Origin: Bacteroidales bacterium
Lineage (GTDB): Bacteria; Bacteroidota; Bacteroidia; Bacteroidales; UBA1556
Length of the DNA: 49,574 nucleotides
Reading direction: 5' to 3'
Assembly: GCA_023146135.1 (NCBI GenBank)
Contig: JAGLCR010000056.1
Coordinates: 1 to 49,574, forward strand
Positions within the stretch are counted from its first letter, which is position 1. Every line of letters starts with the position of its first letter. Made by a program: the position numbers and the translations under genes. The notes under the pieces are model-generated. The model did not search any database. It saw only the letters and a list, made by a program, of their open reading frames with translations, and had not been told where the DNA came from. This document shows, one piece after another, positions 6,454 to 14,634 of the stretch.

Positions 6454-9069
6454 TTATTTGATAAACTCTCGTGCTTTTTCAAGTACGCGGTCAACGCCAC
6501 TTACATCTTTTCCACCAGCTGTGGCAAAATGAGCTTGACCTCCGCCACCACCTTTTATTTCTTTGGCAAGCTCACGAACAATTGCTCCTGCATTCATACC
6601 TTTTTCTTCAATAAGATTCTTCGAAATAGTAACGGCAATAAATGGCTTGTCATCAATCACAGTCACAAAAACTAAGAACAACTGATCCACTGTTTGAGAA
6701 ATAAGTTGCGAAAGTGTACGAGCATTATCCAAGTCAAAATCTATCTTTTCGGCAACAAAATTTATTCCATTTATGTTTTCAATATGACTAATTGTACTCT
6801 CTTTTTTTGATAAAACTAATAAATCACCAAGTATTCCTAATCTCTTTTGAAGGTCTTTATTTTGGCCAATAAGACTGTTTACCCCCTTCAAGACATCTTT
6901 TGGGTTTTTAAGAACTTCCTTAAGGTCTTTAAAAAGCTTTTTTTGCTCTAAAATGGTGTTTTCAGCCTCTTTAGCAGTAATCGCCTCTATACGTCGTATA
7001 CCTGAAGCAATAGAGCTCTCTTGCTTTATCAAAAACGAACCAATACTGCCTGTTGCACTCACATGGGTTCCCCCACAAAGCTCAATGGAATCACCAAATT
7101 GTACAACTCGAACCACATCTCCATACTTTTCTCCAAACAAAGCCATGGCTCCAAGGTCTTCTGCCTCTTTCAAGGTAATATGTGAATGTAGTTGTAAGCT
7201 TGAGTTATTACGTATTTCAGCATTAACCTTTTGTTCTACCAATAGAATTTCTTCGTCAGTAAGTTTCTGAAAATGAGAAAAATCAAAGCGTAAATGATTG
7301 GGTGTTACCAAAGATCCTTTTTGCTCTACGTGGCTTCCTAATACATCGCGTAACACTTTATGCATTAAGTGCGTTGCAGTATGATTATTGGTAATGGCTT
7401 CTCTTCGGTCAGCATTAACTATAGCGGTAAATTCTGCATTGATGTTTTTTGGTAATTGTTTGCAAAAGTGAACCGTCAGACTGTTTTCCTTTTTTGTGTC
7501 TAGGATGCTAATCTTCTCGTCGCCATCCATTATGTAACCTGTATCGCCCACTTGTCCGCCACTTTCGGCATAAAATGGCGTAAGATTGAAAACCAATTGA
7601 TACTGATCTTTTCCTTTAATGGTTTGTTTACGATAACGAGTAATTTTTACATTGGTATTTGTGTGAGTATAGCCAATAAACTCCTCAGAATCATCTTCAA
7701 TAAGAATAACCCAATCTGATGATTCTTGTGCCGCATCGGAGCGAGATCGTTCTTTTTGTTTCAACATTTCTTCATCAAATTCCCGCTTGCTAACTCCCAT
7801 TCCGTTTTCGCGTAAAATAAGATCGGTTAGGTCAAACGGAAATCCGAAAGTGTCATATAACTCAAAAGCTTCTTTGCCGTTTACTGTTTTATATCCGTCT
7901 TTTTTAAGCTTTGCAATAATCCGATTAAGTAAGTTTAAGCCAGTTGAGAGTGTTCGTAAAAAAGAATTCTCTTCTTGCTTAATCACATTTTTGATTAAGT
8001 CCTCTTGTTTTACCAACTCAGGGTAAGTGTCACCCATCTGTTTTACCATAATATGAACTAATTCATACATGAAAGCTTGTTCAAATCCAAGGAAGGTATA
8101 GCCATAACGAACAGCACGACGCAAAATACGTCGAATTACATAACCTGCCTTATTATTAGAAGGCAATTGACCGTCGGCAATAGAAAATACAATTGCTCTA
8201 ATATGATCTGATATCACTCGCATGGCAATATCTTTGTCCTCATCTTTGCCATAGCTTAGATTAGCCATTTTTGCAATATGTTGAATCATAGGCTGAAATA
8301 CGTCGGTATCATAGTTTGACTGTTTACCCTGCAATACCATACATAAACGCTCAAACCCCATTCCAGTATCAATATGCTTGCTTGGGAGTTGCTCTAAGCT
8401 TCCGTTTGCCTTTCGGTTGTACTCAATAAATACCAGGTTCCAAATTTCGACTACCTGTGGGTGGTCCATATTTACTAATTCAATACCAGGTTTTTTAGCA
8501 CGTTCCTCATCTGTTCTAATATCGATATGAATCTCGGAACAAGGACCACATGGCCCTTGATCGCCCATTTCCCAAAAATTATCTTTCTTAGAGCCCATCA
8601 GAATTTGCGATTCAGGAACAAACTGTGTCCAATAGTCATAAGCCTCTTTATCTAGGCTCAGATTGTCAGACTTATCTCCCTCGAAGACTGAAAAATAAAG
8701 ACGTTCTTTGTCGATACCATATACATCGACCAAAAGCTCCCACGCAAAAGTAATGGCTTCTTTCTTAAAATAATCACCAAAGGACCAATTTCCTAGCATC
8801 TCAAACATGGTGTGGTGGTAGGTGTCGTGACCTACTTCTTCCAAATCATTATGCTTTCCTGAAACGCGCAAACATTTTTGGGTGTCTGAAATACGACTTG
8901 ATTTAGCAGCTTTGTGACCTAAAAACACTTCTTTAAATTGGTTCATTCCTGCATTGGTAAACATAAGAGTTGGGTCTCCTTTTACCACCATAGGGGCTGA
9001 GGGTACAATTAAATGTTGTTTGCTTTGGAAAAAATCTAAAAACTGTTTTCTTACTTCGTTTGATTTCAT
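6454..9069 (-). CDS. alaS: Alanine--tRNA ligase
   Basis: An 871-residue full-length alanyl-tRNA synthetase that charges tRNA-Ala with alanine. The class II catalytic core begins at FLDFFQSKQHLIVPSAP and includes MFTNAGMNQFK and HHTMFEMLGNWSFGDYF. The editing domain carries HTATH near residues 560-564 and the zinc-binding CGGTH near residue 665. The C-terminal domain ends with the glycine-rich GGGGGQAHFATAGG motif. No key motif is missing and the length is standard. It leads the operon with gldB and is divergent from the M23 peptidase gene across a 176-base promoter region. Confidence 0.98.
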   Translation of the reverse strand: MKSNEVRKQFLDFFQSKQHLIVPSAPMVVKGDPTLMFTNAGMNQFKEVFLGHKAAKSSRISDTQKCLRVSGKHNDLEEVGHDTYHHTMFEMLGNWSFGDYFKKEAITFAWELLVDVYGIDKERLYFSVFEGDKSDNLSLDKEAYDYWTQFVPESQILMGSKKDNFWEMGDQGPCGPCSEIHIDIRTDEERAKKPGIELVNMDHPQVVEIWNLVFIEYNRKANGSLEQLPSKHIDTGMGFERLCMVLQGKQSNYDTDVFQPMIQHIAKMANLSYGKDEDKDIAMRVISDHIRAIVFSIADGQLPSNNKAGYVIRRILRRAVRYGYTFLGFEQAFMYELVHIMVKQMGDTYPELVKQEDLIKNVIKQEENSFLRTLSTGLNLLNRIIAKLKKDGYKTVNGKEAFELYDTFGFPFDLTDLILRENGMGVSKREFDEEMLKQKERSRSDAAQESSDWVILIEDDSEEFIGYTHTNTNVKITRYRKQTIKGKDQYQLVFNLTPFYAESGGQVGDTGYIMDGDEKISILDTKKENSLTVHFCKQLPKNINAEFTAIVNADRREAITNNHTATHLMHKVLRDVLGSHVEQKGSLVTPNHLRFDFSHFQKLTDEEILLVEQKVNAEIRNNSSLQLHSHITLKEAEDLGAMALFGEKYGDVVRVVQFGDSIELCGGTHVSATGSIGSFLIKQESSIASGIRRIEAITAKEAENTILEQKKLFKDLKEVLKNPKDVLKGVNSLIGQNKDLQKRLGILGDLLVLSKKESTISHIENINGINFVAEKIDFDLDNARTLSQLISQTVDQLFLVFVTVIDDKPFIAVTISKNLIEEKGMNAGAIVRELAKEIKGGGGGQAHFATAGGKDVSGVDRVLEKAREFIK

Positions 9070-9185
9070 GCGATTATCTATAAATTGTGAATTTTCAATA
9101 ATTTTCGTGTAGTATTCTCGTTGTATTTCGAGCGTACCATTTTGTAATTAATTATTCTTAACACTTAGATTAAGCAATAAAAGTG

Positions 9186-9193
9186 CAAAGTTA
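9186..9193 (-). promoter_or_regulatory. -7 box for alaS-gldB
   Basis: Reads TAACTTTG on the minus strand, an exact TAnnTTTG match, giving a leader of about 110 bases before alaS. It lies 11 bases from the oppositely directed -7 box of the M23 gene, so the two polymerase footprints would overlap. Confidence 0.45.
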
Positions 9194-9204
9194 ATTTATT
9201 TCAT

Positions 9205-9212
9205 TAATTTTG
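9205..9212 (+). promoter_or_regulatory. -7 box for the first M23 peptidase gene
   Basis: TAATTTTG matches TAnnTTTG exactly, 33 bases before the ATG at 9246. The -33 position reads AGTG rather than TTTG. Confidence 0.45.
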
Positions 9213-9245
9213 CAGCCGCTTTAAGATTAAATATATTAAAAAGTT

Positions 9246-10217
9246 ATGTCAAAGCAAAAGTATAAATTAAACCCGCATTCGTTAGAATATGAACTTGTCC
9301 GATTAGGAAAAAGTGGTATTTTGAAGCGAATGGTGTCTTATCTATTTGGATCTGTTGTTTTTGCAGCATTGGTTTTGTTTATTGCCTATTCCATATTTAG
9401 CTCACCTAAGGAGTTGATGCAGGACCGTGAGCTTGAGCAATATGCTATGCAATATGAAATAATGAATGAGCGATTGAGCCGTCTTACCAAGGTTTTAGAA
9501 GATATTGAAGATCGTGATGATAATATTTACCGCACCATATTTGAGGCGGAGCCCATACCAAATGAAAGACGAAAAGCTGGTGTAGGCGGTGTTGATCGTT
9601 ACTCTGCATATAAAGGTTACGAAAATTCAACTACTATAATCAATACAGCAAAGAAGCTTGATCAACTAAGCCGGGAGCTGTATATTCAATCTACATCTTT
9701 TGATGATGTGTATAAAATGGCAAAGGATAAAGCCAGGATGCTTGCTTCTATTCCTGCCATACAACCAGTTGCCAATAAAGATTTAAGACGAATTGCTTCA
9801 GGTTATGGTTACCGCATACATCCTATTTATAAGACTTTACGTATGCATGAGGGAATTGATTTTTCAGCACCTACTGGAACTCCAATATACGCCACTGGTG
9901 ACGGAGAGGTGGAGCGTCTTAAAGGCAAGATGAGTGGTTATGGAAAAGTGCTTATTATCGATCATGGCTTTGGTTACGAAAGCTTATATGCGCATATGAG
10001 CAAGATATTTGTGAAGCCAGGCGAGAAAGTTAAGCGTGGGCAAATAATAGGATATGTAGGAAATACGGGTCGTTCAACAGGTCCTCATTTGCATTATGAG
10101 ATTCGTAAGAATGGTAAACCAGTAAATCCAGTTCATTTCTTTTTTCAGGATTTAACGCCTGAAGAATATGAAAAAGTAATTGAAATTTCATCACGACCTA
10201 CTCAAAGTATGTCATAA
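9246..10217 (+). CDS. M23 family metallopeptidase, membrane-anchored (paralogue 1)
   Basis: A 323-residue inner-membrane-anchored peptidoglycan endopeptidase of the LytM/M23 family, which cleaves peptide crosslinks in the wall. Order: a short cytoplasmic N-terminus, one membrane segment around residues 30-50, a charged coiled-coil-like region around 55-90, then the M23 domain from about residue 175. Zinc ligands are visible as HEGID (His201, Asp205) and HLH (His281, His283), with YAHMS between, so the enzyme should be active rather than a degenerate NlpD-type activator. The arrangement divergent from alaS is common in Bacteroidota. A strong terminator follows, separating it from its tandem paralogue. 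Confidence 0.9.
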   Translation: MSKQKYKLNPHSLEYELVRLGKSGILKRMVSYLFGSVVFAALVLFIAYSIFSSPKELMQDRELEQYAMQYEIMNERLSRLTKVLEDIEDRDDNIYRTIFEAEPIPNERRKAGVGGVDRYSAYKGYENSTTIINTAKKLDQLSRELYIQSTSFDDVYKMAKDKARMLASIPAIQPVANKDLRRIASGYGYRIHPIYKTLRMHEGIDFSAPTGTPIYATGDGEVERLKGKMSGYGKVLIIDHGFGYESLYAHMSKIFVKPGEKVKRGQIIGYVGNTGRSTGPHLHYEIRKNGKPVNPVHFFFQDLTPEEYEKVIEISSRPTQSMS

Positions 10218-10240
10218 TAAGTGATTTTATATAGATATTA

Positions 10241-10279
10241 GAACCTCAAAGCAATAATTGTTTTTGAGGTTCGTTTTTT
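10241..10279 (+). terminator. Rho-independent terminator after the first M23 gene
   Basis: A perfect 10-base stem, GAACCTCAAA at 10241-10250 with TTTGAGGTTC at 10263-10272, is followed by G and a run of seven or more T. Confidence 0.88.
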
Positions 10280-10309
10280 TTGAGCATATAATATTTTGAA
10301 ATAGTTTTA
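10279..10309 (+). promoter_or_regulatory. Candidate promoter for the second M23 gene
   Basis: TTTG at 10279-10282, formed by the end of the terminator T-run, is followed after exactly 19 bases by TAGTTTTA at 10302-10309 (seven of eight positions of TAnnTTTG). Transcription would start about ten bases before the ATG at 10325. Confidence 0.4.
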
Positions 10310-10324
10310 GAAAAATTGCATTGA

Positions 10325-11218
10325 ATGTCAAAGTTGAAGCATATTTTATACACACTTATCGGAATGTCGATTTTTTCGGCATTGATACTTCTTATTAGCT
10401 ATACCTATATCGGCTCACCAAAGGAATGGATATTGAAAAAGCAGACTCAACAATATGCTGAAAGAATAGACGAGCTAGATTTGAAAATAAAAGTATTGAG
10501 TAACCGCCTTGAAGAAATTACTTATCGTGACGATAATGTATACCGAGTAGCATTTGACTTGGAACCTATTTCTATGGAAGAACGAAATGTAGGTTTAGGA
10601 GGCTCGGATCGGTATAAGGCATTGGAATCATATAGCAACTCCAAACATATAATAGGGGTGTTTCAAAATCTAGATCGATTTGGTAGGGAGTTGTATATAC
10701 AAGATAAGTCCTTAAGTGAGATAAAAAAAGTGATTTATAAGAAGGAGGATAGTTTGGCTTCTATTCCTGCGATTCAACCCATATCGGTACGAGAACTTAA
10801 ATATATTTCTTCAAAATATGGTTATCGTGATCATCCTAAGGTTCATAGATGGATTAAGCATACGGGAATTGATTTTGCAGCATTGAAAGGGACCCCAATT
10901 CATGCTACAGGTGATGGTGTTGTAGAACCTTTGAAGTCTTCAAGGTCGTACTATGGAAAAGTGGTAACTATTAAACATGGGTTTGGTTATGCTACCTTAT
11001 ATGCCCATATGAGCAAAATAAATGTGAGTGCTGGTGATAGGGTAAAACGTGGACAGGTAATAGGCTATGTTGGTCGTACCGGTCGTGTTACAGGGAGTCA
11101 CCTTCATTACGAAGTGATAAAAAATGGACGGTCAATAAATCCTAGCAGTTATTATATTAATGATCTTACGGAAGAAGAATACGATGATATGATTTTTGTG
11201 CTGTCTCATTCGTATTAA
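10325..11218 (+). CDS. M23 family metallopeptidase, membrane-anchored (paralogue 2)
   Basis: A 297-residue paralogue of the preceding gene with the same plan: a membrane segment at about residues 8-28, then the coiled-coil-like stretch with TYRDDNVYR matching DRDDNIYR in paralogue 1, then the M23 domain. Zinc ligands are kept: HTGID (His179, Asp183) and HLH (His259, His261). Conservation runs through the middle segment (LDRFGRELYIQ against LDQLSRELYIQ; ASIPAIQP in both), so this is a whole-gene tandem duplication and not just a shared domain. It lacks the first 20 or so cytoplasmic residues of paralogue 1. It should be an active endopeptidase, possibly used under other conditions because it has its own promoter. 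Confidence 0.88.
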   Translation: MSKLKHILYTLIGMSIFSALILLISYTYIGSPKEWILKKQTQQYAERIDELDLKIKVLSNRLEEITYRDDNVYRVAFDLEPISMEERNVGLGGSDRYKALESYSNSKHIIGVFQNLDRFGRELYIQDKSLSEIKKVIYKKEDSLASIPAIQPISVRELKYISSKYGYRDHPKVHRWIKHTGIDFAALKGTPIHATGDGVVEPLKSSRSYYGKVVTIKHGFGYATLYAHMSKINVSAGDRVKRGQVIGYVGRTGRVTGSHLHYEVIKNGRSINPSSYYINDLTEEEYDDMIFVLSHSY

Positions 11219-11517
11219 ATATTATTTATTTTAACATTATTATCATATAAACCACACAGGCTTACAGTCATATATTTAGTTATTTCTCACAGGTATAGTT
11301 TTTTGCTGCTTTTTCAACTTAGAAAGTAGCAGAGGGCGCATAAGGTCAGCTACAATTATTGACAGAAATACCTAGTAGTAGCTCAAATAACGAAATAGCC
11401 AAGGAAAGCTAATATTAATCAGAATAATTGTGATTTCCCAATAAGTTTTCTTAGTACTTTTACGCCCTAACAGTAGCACGATATGTATTTATTTTGCTAA
11501 TATATTTTTATAAAATT
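11219..11517 (+). other. 299-base intergenic region with imperfect hairpins
   Basis: No gene is seen. An 8-base stem with one G-U pair joins GCTGCTTT (11305-11312) to AAAGTAGC (11323-11330), and a longer-range pair joins AGCTAC (11348-11353) to GTAGCT (11378-11383). A TACTTTTA box at 11455-11462 (seven of eight to TAnnTTTG) lies about 55 bases before the metalloprotease ATG and is the best promoter candidate. No terminator-like T-run follows the upstream gene. Confidence 0.35.
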
Positions 11518-12774
11518 ATGAAGAAACTGATAACTATTTTAGTCTTATTTTTTATTTTTTTTGCTGGCCATTCTCAGAATCACAGAAACTGTGGAACTAT
11601 GGCAAGCTTGAAGTCATTACAGGATAACGACCCTTTGTTAAAGAAAAAAATGGCTCGTATCGAGCAGGATACAAAAAAATGGATAAAAAACCATGGTCAT
11701 GAAAAACAAAAATCTGTTATTATTATTCCAGTAGTTGTGCATGTTGTTTATAATACGAGCTCTCAGAATATATCAGATGCTCAAATTCAGTCGCAAATAG
11801 ATGTGTTAAACGAAGATTACCGCAGGTTGAATTCGGATGCCTCAAATACACCAAGCTTGTTTGATACAGTGGCTGCAGATGTTGAGATAGAGTTTTGTTT
11901 TGCTCATCAGGCTCCAAATGGAGGCTGGACAAATGGTGTTACTCGTACTCATACTAGTAAGAGCTCGTTTGATTTGGGTCAAAATGATGCAAAATACACT
12001 TCAACAGGTGGTCATGATGCTTGGGATAGAGATAAATATTTTAATATATGGGTTGTGCCTGCAATTAAGGAAGGCTCGATGGGCGGAATACTTGGTTATT
12101 CACAATTTCCTGGTGGCCCTGCAGCTACCGATGGGGTTGTAATAGCCTATCACTATTTTGGAACAATGGGAACAGCACAATCACCATTCAATAAGGGGCG
12201 TACTCTTACTCATGAAGCTGGACATTGGTTTAGTCTTTATCATATTTGGGGTGATGATGGTAATGCTTGTTGGGGCTCCGACGACGTGGAGGATACTCCA
12301 AATCAAGCAAGCGAAAACTATGGCTGCCCTTCTTTTCCTCATCCATCCTGTAGTAATACAAGTGATATGTTTATGAATTATATGGATTATACAGACGATG
12401 TTTGTATGAATATGTTTAGCGAAGGGCAAAAGCAGAGGATGCATGCTGCGATAAACACAAGTCGCTCGGCTTTACTAACTTCGGGAATGTGTAATATTGT
12501 TTCAATTGATAAATCATCTGCCGAAAGTGTTGTGAAGATATATCCTAATCCGTCAAAGGGTAATATTACCTTTGATTTTGGAGATATAAATACTAAAGGT
12601 AAAACGACTGTTCGTGTTTATAATTCAATAGGGCAGTTAGTGTTTGAGGAAATGTATCAAGATATTGCTTCATTAAAGAGTATTGAATTGCCAAATGCGG
12701 TTAATGGAATATACATGATACATATAGATTCTGAGCATTTTAACATAGTTAAGAAATTAGAAATACATAGATAA
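11518..12774 (+). CDS. Secreted M43-type (pappalysin-like) zinc metalloprotease with T9SS type A sorting domain
   Basis: A 418-residue secreted protease beginning at the ATG at 11518, which starts a clean signal peptide (MKKLITILVLFFIFFAGHSQ). The frame is open back to 11494, but that extension would precede the signal peptide. The metzincin zinc site HEAGHWFSLYH starts at His232 (pattern HExxHxxxxxH) and the Met-turn NYMDY has its Met at about residue 289; cysteines between them resemble the M43 cytophagalysin/pappalysin group. From about residue 340 comes a T9SS type A sorting domain (IYPNPSKGNITFDF ... GIYMIHI ... VKKLEIHR), removed after export across the outer membrane. Its stop overlaps the start of mqnE by one base. 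Confidence 0.9.
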   Translation: MKKLITILVLFFIFFAGHSQNHRNCGTMASLKSLQDNDPLLKKKMARIEQDTKKWIKNHGHEKQKSVIIIPVVVHVVYNTSSQNISDAQIQSQIDVLNEDYRRLNSDASNTPSLFDTVAADVEIEFCFAHQAPNGGWTNGVTRTHTSKSSFDLGQNDAKYTSTGGHDAWDRDKYFNIWVVPAIKEGSMGGILGYSQFPGGPAATDGVVIAYHYFGTMGTAQSPFNKGRTLTHEAGHWFSLYHIWGDDGNACWGSDDVEDTPNQASENYGCPSFPHPSCSNTSDMFMNYMDYTDDVCMNMFSEGQKQRMHAAINTSRSALLTSGMCNIVSIDKSSAESVVKIYPNPSKGNITFDFGDINTKGKTTVRVYNSIGQLVFEEMYQDIASLKSIELPNAVNGIYMIHIDSEHFNIVKKLEIHR

Positions 12775-13874
12775 TGTTTATCGAAAAAATGATTGATGAT
12801 GATGAGGTGAAGCGGATTGCAACCAAAGTAATGGATGGCAATCGAATTTCGCTAGCAGAAGGGGTGATTTTATACGATAATGCTGATATGGCTACATTGG
12901 GCTTTTTGGCAAATAAAATACGCGAAGATAAAAATGGTGATCATACCTATTTTAATAAAAACCTACATATAGAACCTACTAATCGTTGTGTTTATAGCTG
13001 CAAGTTTTGTTCGTATTATCAGAAAAAAGGTGAAGAAGGATGGGAGTTTTCTCGTGAACAAATGTTAGAGAAAATTGCCAATATGGGTGAAGAAATTACC
13101 GAAGTGCACATTGTGGGTGGAGTACATCCTCAGTGGGATTTACACTATTATGGCAAGTTTTTCCAAGACATAAAAAAACTGCGACCTGATGTGCATATCA
13201 AAGCATTTACCGCAGTGGAAATTAGCTTTATAGCCAAAAAATCGAAGATGTCAGTGGCTGAAGGCTTAGCCGCCTTAAAAGAGTATGGACTGGACTCGAT
13301 TCCTGGTGGAGGCGCAGAGATTTTTGATGAAGAGATTCGCCAAAAAGTTTGTCCACATAAAGATACAGGTGAAGAGTGGCTGTACTTACACGAAACGGCT
13401 CATAAACTGGGCATTCCTACCAATGCAACAATTCTTTACGGTCATATCGAAAATTCATACCATCGTATTGAGCACCTAAATCGATTACGCGAATTGCAGG
13501 ATCGTACAGGAGGGTTTAATGTTTTTATTCCTTTGAAATATAAAAAAGAGAATAATGAATTGGGTTATTTAGGGGAGGTGTCTATTATTGAAGATATTAA
13601 GCTATACGCTATTTCAAGAATTTTCTTAGATAATTTTGGCCACATAAAGGCTTACTGGCCAATGATTGGAAAAGATATTTCTCAATTATTGCTTTCGTTT
13701 GGTGTGGACGATTTTGATGGAACAATCAATGATTCCACTAAGATTTACTCTTTAGCAGGTGCTGAGGATCAGTCGCCTAGCATGAGTACTGACGACATGG
13801 TGAAAATGATTAAAGATGCAGGTCGTGTGCCTGTGGAACGGGATTCTATTTATGGTATTATAAAGGAGTATTAA
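12774..13874 (+). CDS. mqnE: Aminofutalosine synthase MqnE (radical SAM)
   Basis: A 366-residue radical SAM enzyme with cluster ligands Cys72, Cys76 and Cys79 (CxxxCxxC). MqnE adds an adenosyl radical to 3-[(1-carboxyvinyl)oxy]benzoate to give aminofutalosine in the futalosine route to menaquinone. Family landmarks are HIEPTNRC, VHIVGGVHPQ, IPGGGAEIF, TNATILYGHIE and TGGFNVFIPL. The related MqnC cyclase has a different N-terminal cluster context, so MqnE is preferred. The ATG shares its A with the TAA stop of the protease gene; the ATG at 12789 is an alternative start. The yjjG-like gene begins six bases downstream. No other mqn gene is in the window. Confidence 0.88.
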   Translation: MFIEKMIDDDEVKRIATKVMDGNRISLAEGVILYDNADMATLGFLANKIREDKNGDHTYFNKNLHIEPTNRCVYSCKFCSYYQKKGEEGWEFSREQMLEKIANMGEEITEVHIVGGVHPQWDLHYYGKFFQDIKKLRPDVHIKAFTAVEISFIAKKSKMSVAEGLAALKEYGLDSIPGGGAEIFDEEIRQKVCPHKDTGEEWLYLHETAHKLGIPTNATILYGHIENSYHRIEHLNRLRELQDRTGGFNVFIPLKYKKENNELGYLGEVSIIEDIKLYAISRIFLDNFGHIKAYWPMIGKDISQLLLSFGVDDFDGTINDSTKIYSLAGAEDQSPSMSTDDMVKMIKDAGRVPVERDSIYGIIKEY

Positions 13875-13880
13875 AAGCAA

Positions 13881-14576
13881 ATGACCAAATACAAACATAT
13901 TTTCTTTGACCTTGATCGCACACTTTGGGATTTTGAAAAAAACTCTGAAGAGGTTTTTCGCGACATGTATCGTGTGTTGAAAATAGAGCAGAAAGGGATA
14001 AAGGATTTTGATGAATTCTTTGCAAGTTATCGCAGCGTGAATCATGATTTATGGGATTTGTATCGAATGGGGAAAATTGATAAGGAGTTTTTAAACTATC
14101 AACGATTTTATCAAACACTCTATGAATTTGGAATAGAGGACGATGAGCTGGCCAAGGATATGGGGAAGAAATATGTTGAGTGGAGTCCTTTGAAAAAACA
14201 TCTTTTTCCAGGTACAATGGAGTTATTAGAATATTTGAAACCTAATTATCATTTGCATATTATTACCAATGGTTTTGAAGAAGTGCAGACTGTAAAATTA
14301 CAAGAATCAAACTTGGCCCAATATTTTGAGCAGGTGATTATTTCAGAGACTACTCCAGTGAAAAAACCGCATCCAAAAATATTTAAGTATGCCATGCACA
14401 TAGCTGGTGCCGAGGTGAGTAATAGTTTGATGATTGGAGACGATGTAGCCATCGATATTAAAGGAGCGGCAGGAGTAGGTATGGATCAGGTGTGGGTAAA
14501 TTTTATTGACGAAGCTCCTAGTTTTAAGCCTACCTATGAAGTGAAAAGCTTATTGGATATCAAAACAATTCTATGA
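13881..14576 (+). CDS. HAD-family nucleotidase, YjjG type
   Basis: A 231-residue haloacid-dehalogenase superfamily hydrolase. Motif I is FFDLDRTLWDF with nucleophile Asp10 and general acid Asp12, motif II is the Thr in IITNG, motif III is the Lys in KKPHPKIF, and motif IV is IGDDVAIDI. The alpha-helical cap between motifs I and II and the LDRTLWDFEKNS pattern match the YjjG subfamily of noncanonical pyrimidine nucleotidases, which dephosphorylate nucleoside monophosphates and help remove mutagenic bases. It sits six bases after mqnE, likely in one transcript. The substrate is inferred from subfamily resemblance. Confidence 0.82.
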   Translation: MTKYKHIFFDLDRTLWDFEKNSEEVFRDMYRVLKIEQKGIKDFDEFFASYRSVNHDLWDLYRMGKIDKEFLNYQRFYQTLYEFGIEDDELAKDMGKKYVEWSPLKKHLFPGTMELLEYLKPNYHLHIITNGFEEVQTVKLQESNLAQYFEQVIISETTPVKKPHPKIFKYAMHIAGAEVSNSLMIGDDVAIDIKGAAGVGMDQVWVNFIDEAPSFKPTYEVKSLLDIKTIL

Positions 14577-14591
14577 TCTAGCTTCTTATAT

Positions 14592-14609
14592 CTGCGATTT
14601 TATTCGCAG
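14592..14609 (+). other. Small hairpin before mtaB
   Basis: CTGCGA and TCGCAG form a 6-base stem around a TTTTAT loop, 26 bases before the GTG start of mtaB. No T-run follows, so it is not a standard terminator; it might affect mtaB translation. Confidence 0.3.
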
Positions 14610-14634
14610 GAAATAGCGGTTAAAATAAAAAGCA

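Noticed and set aside
6953-7270. 105-codon frame antisense to alaS
   Set aside because: Shadow of the alaS coding frame; the low-complexity Ser/Arg composition is that of a reverse frame.
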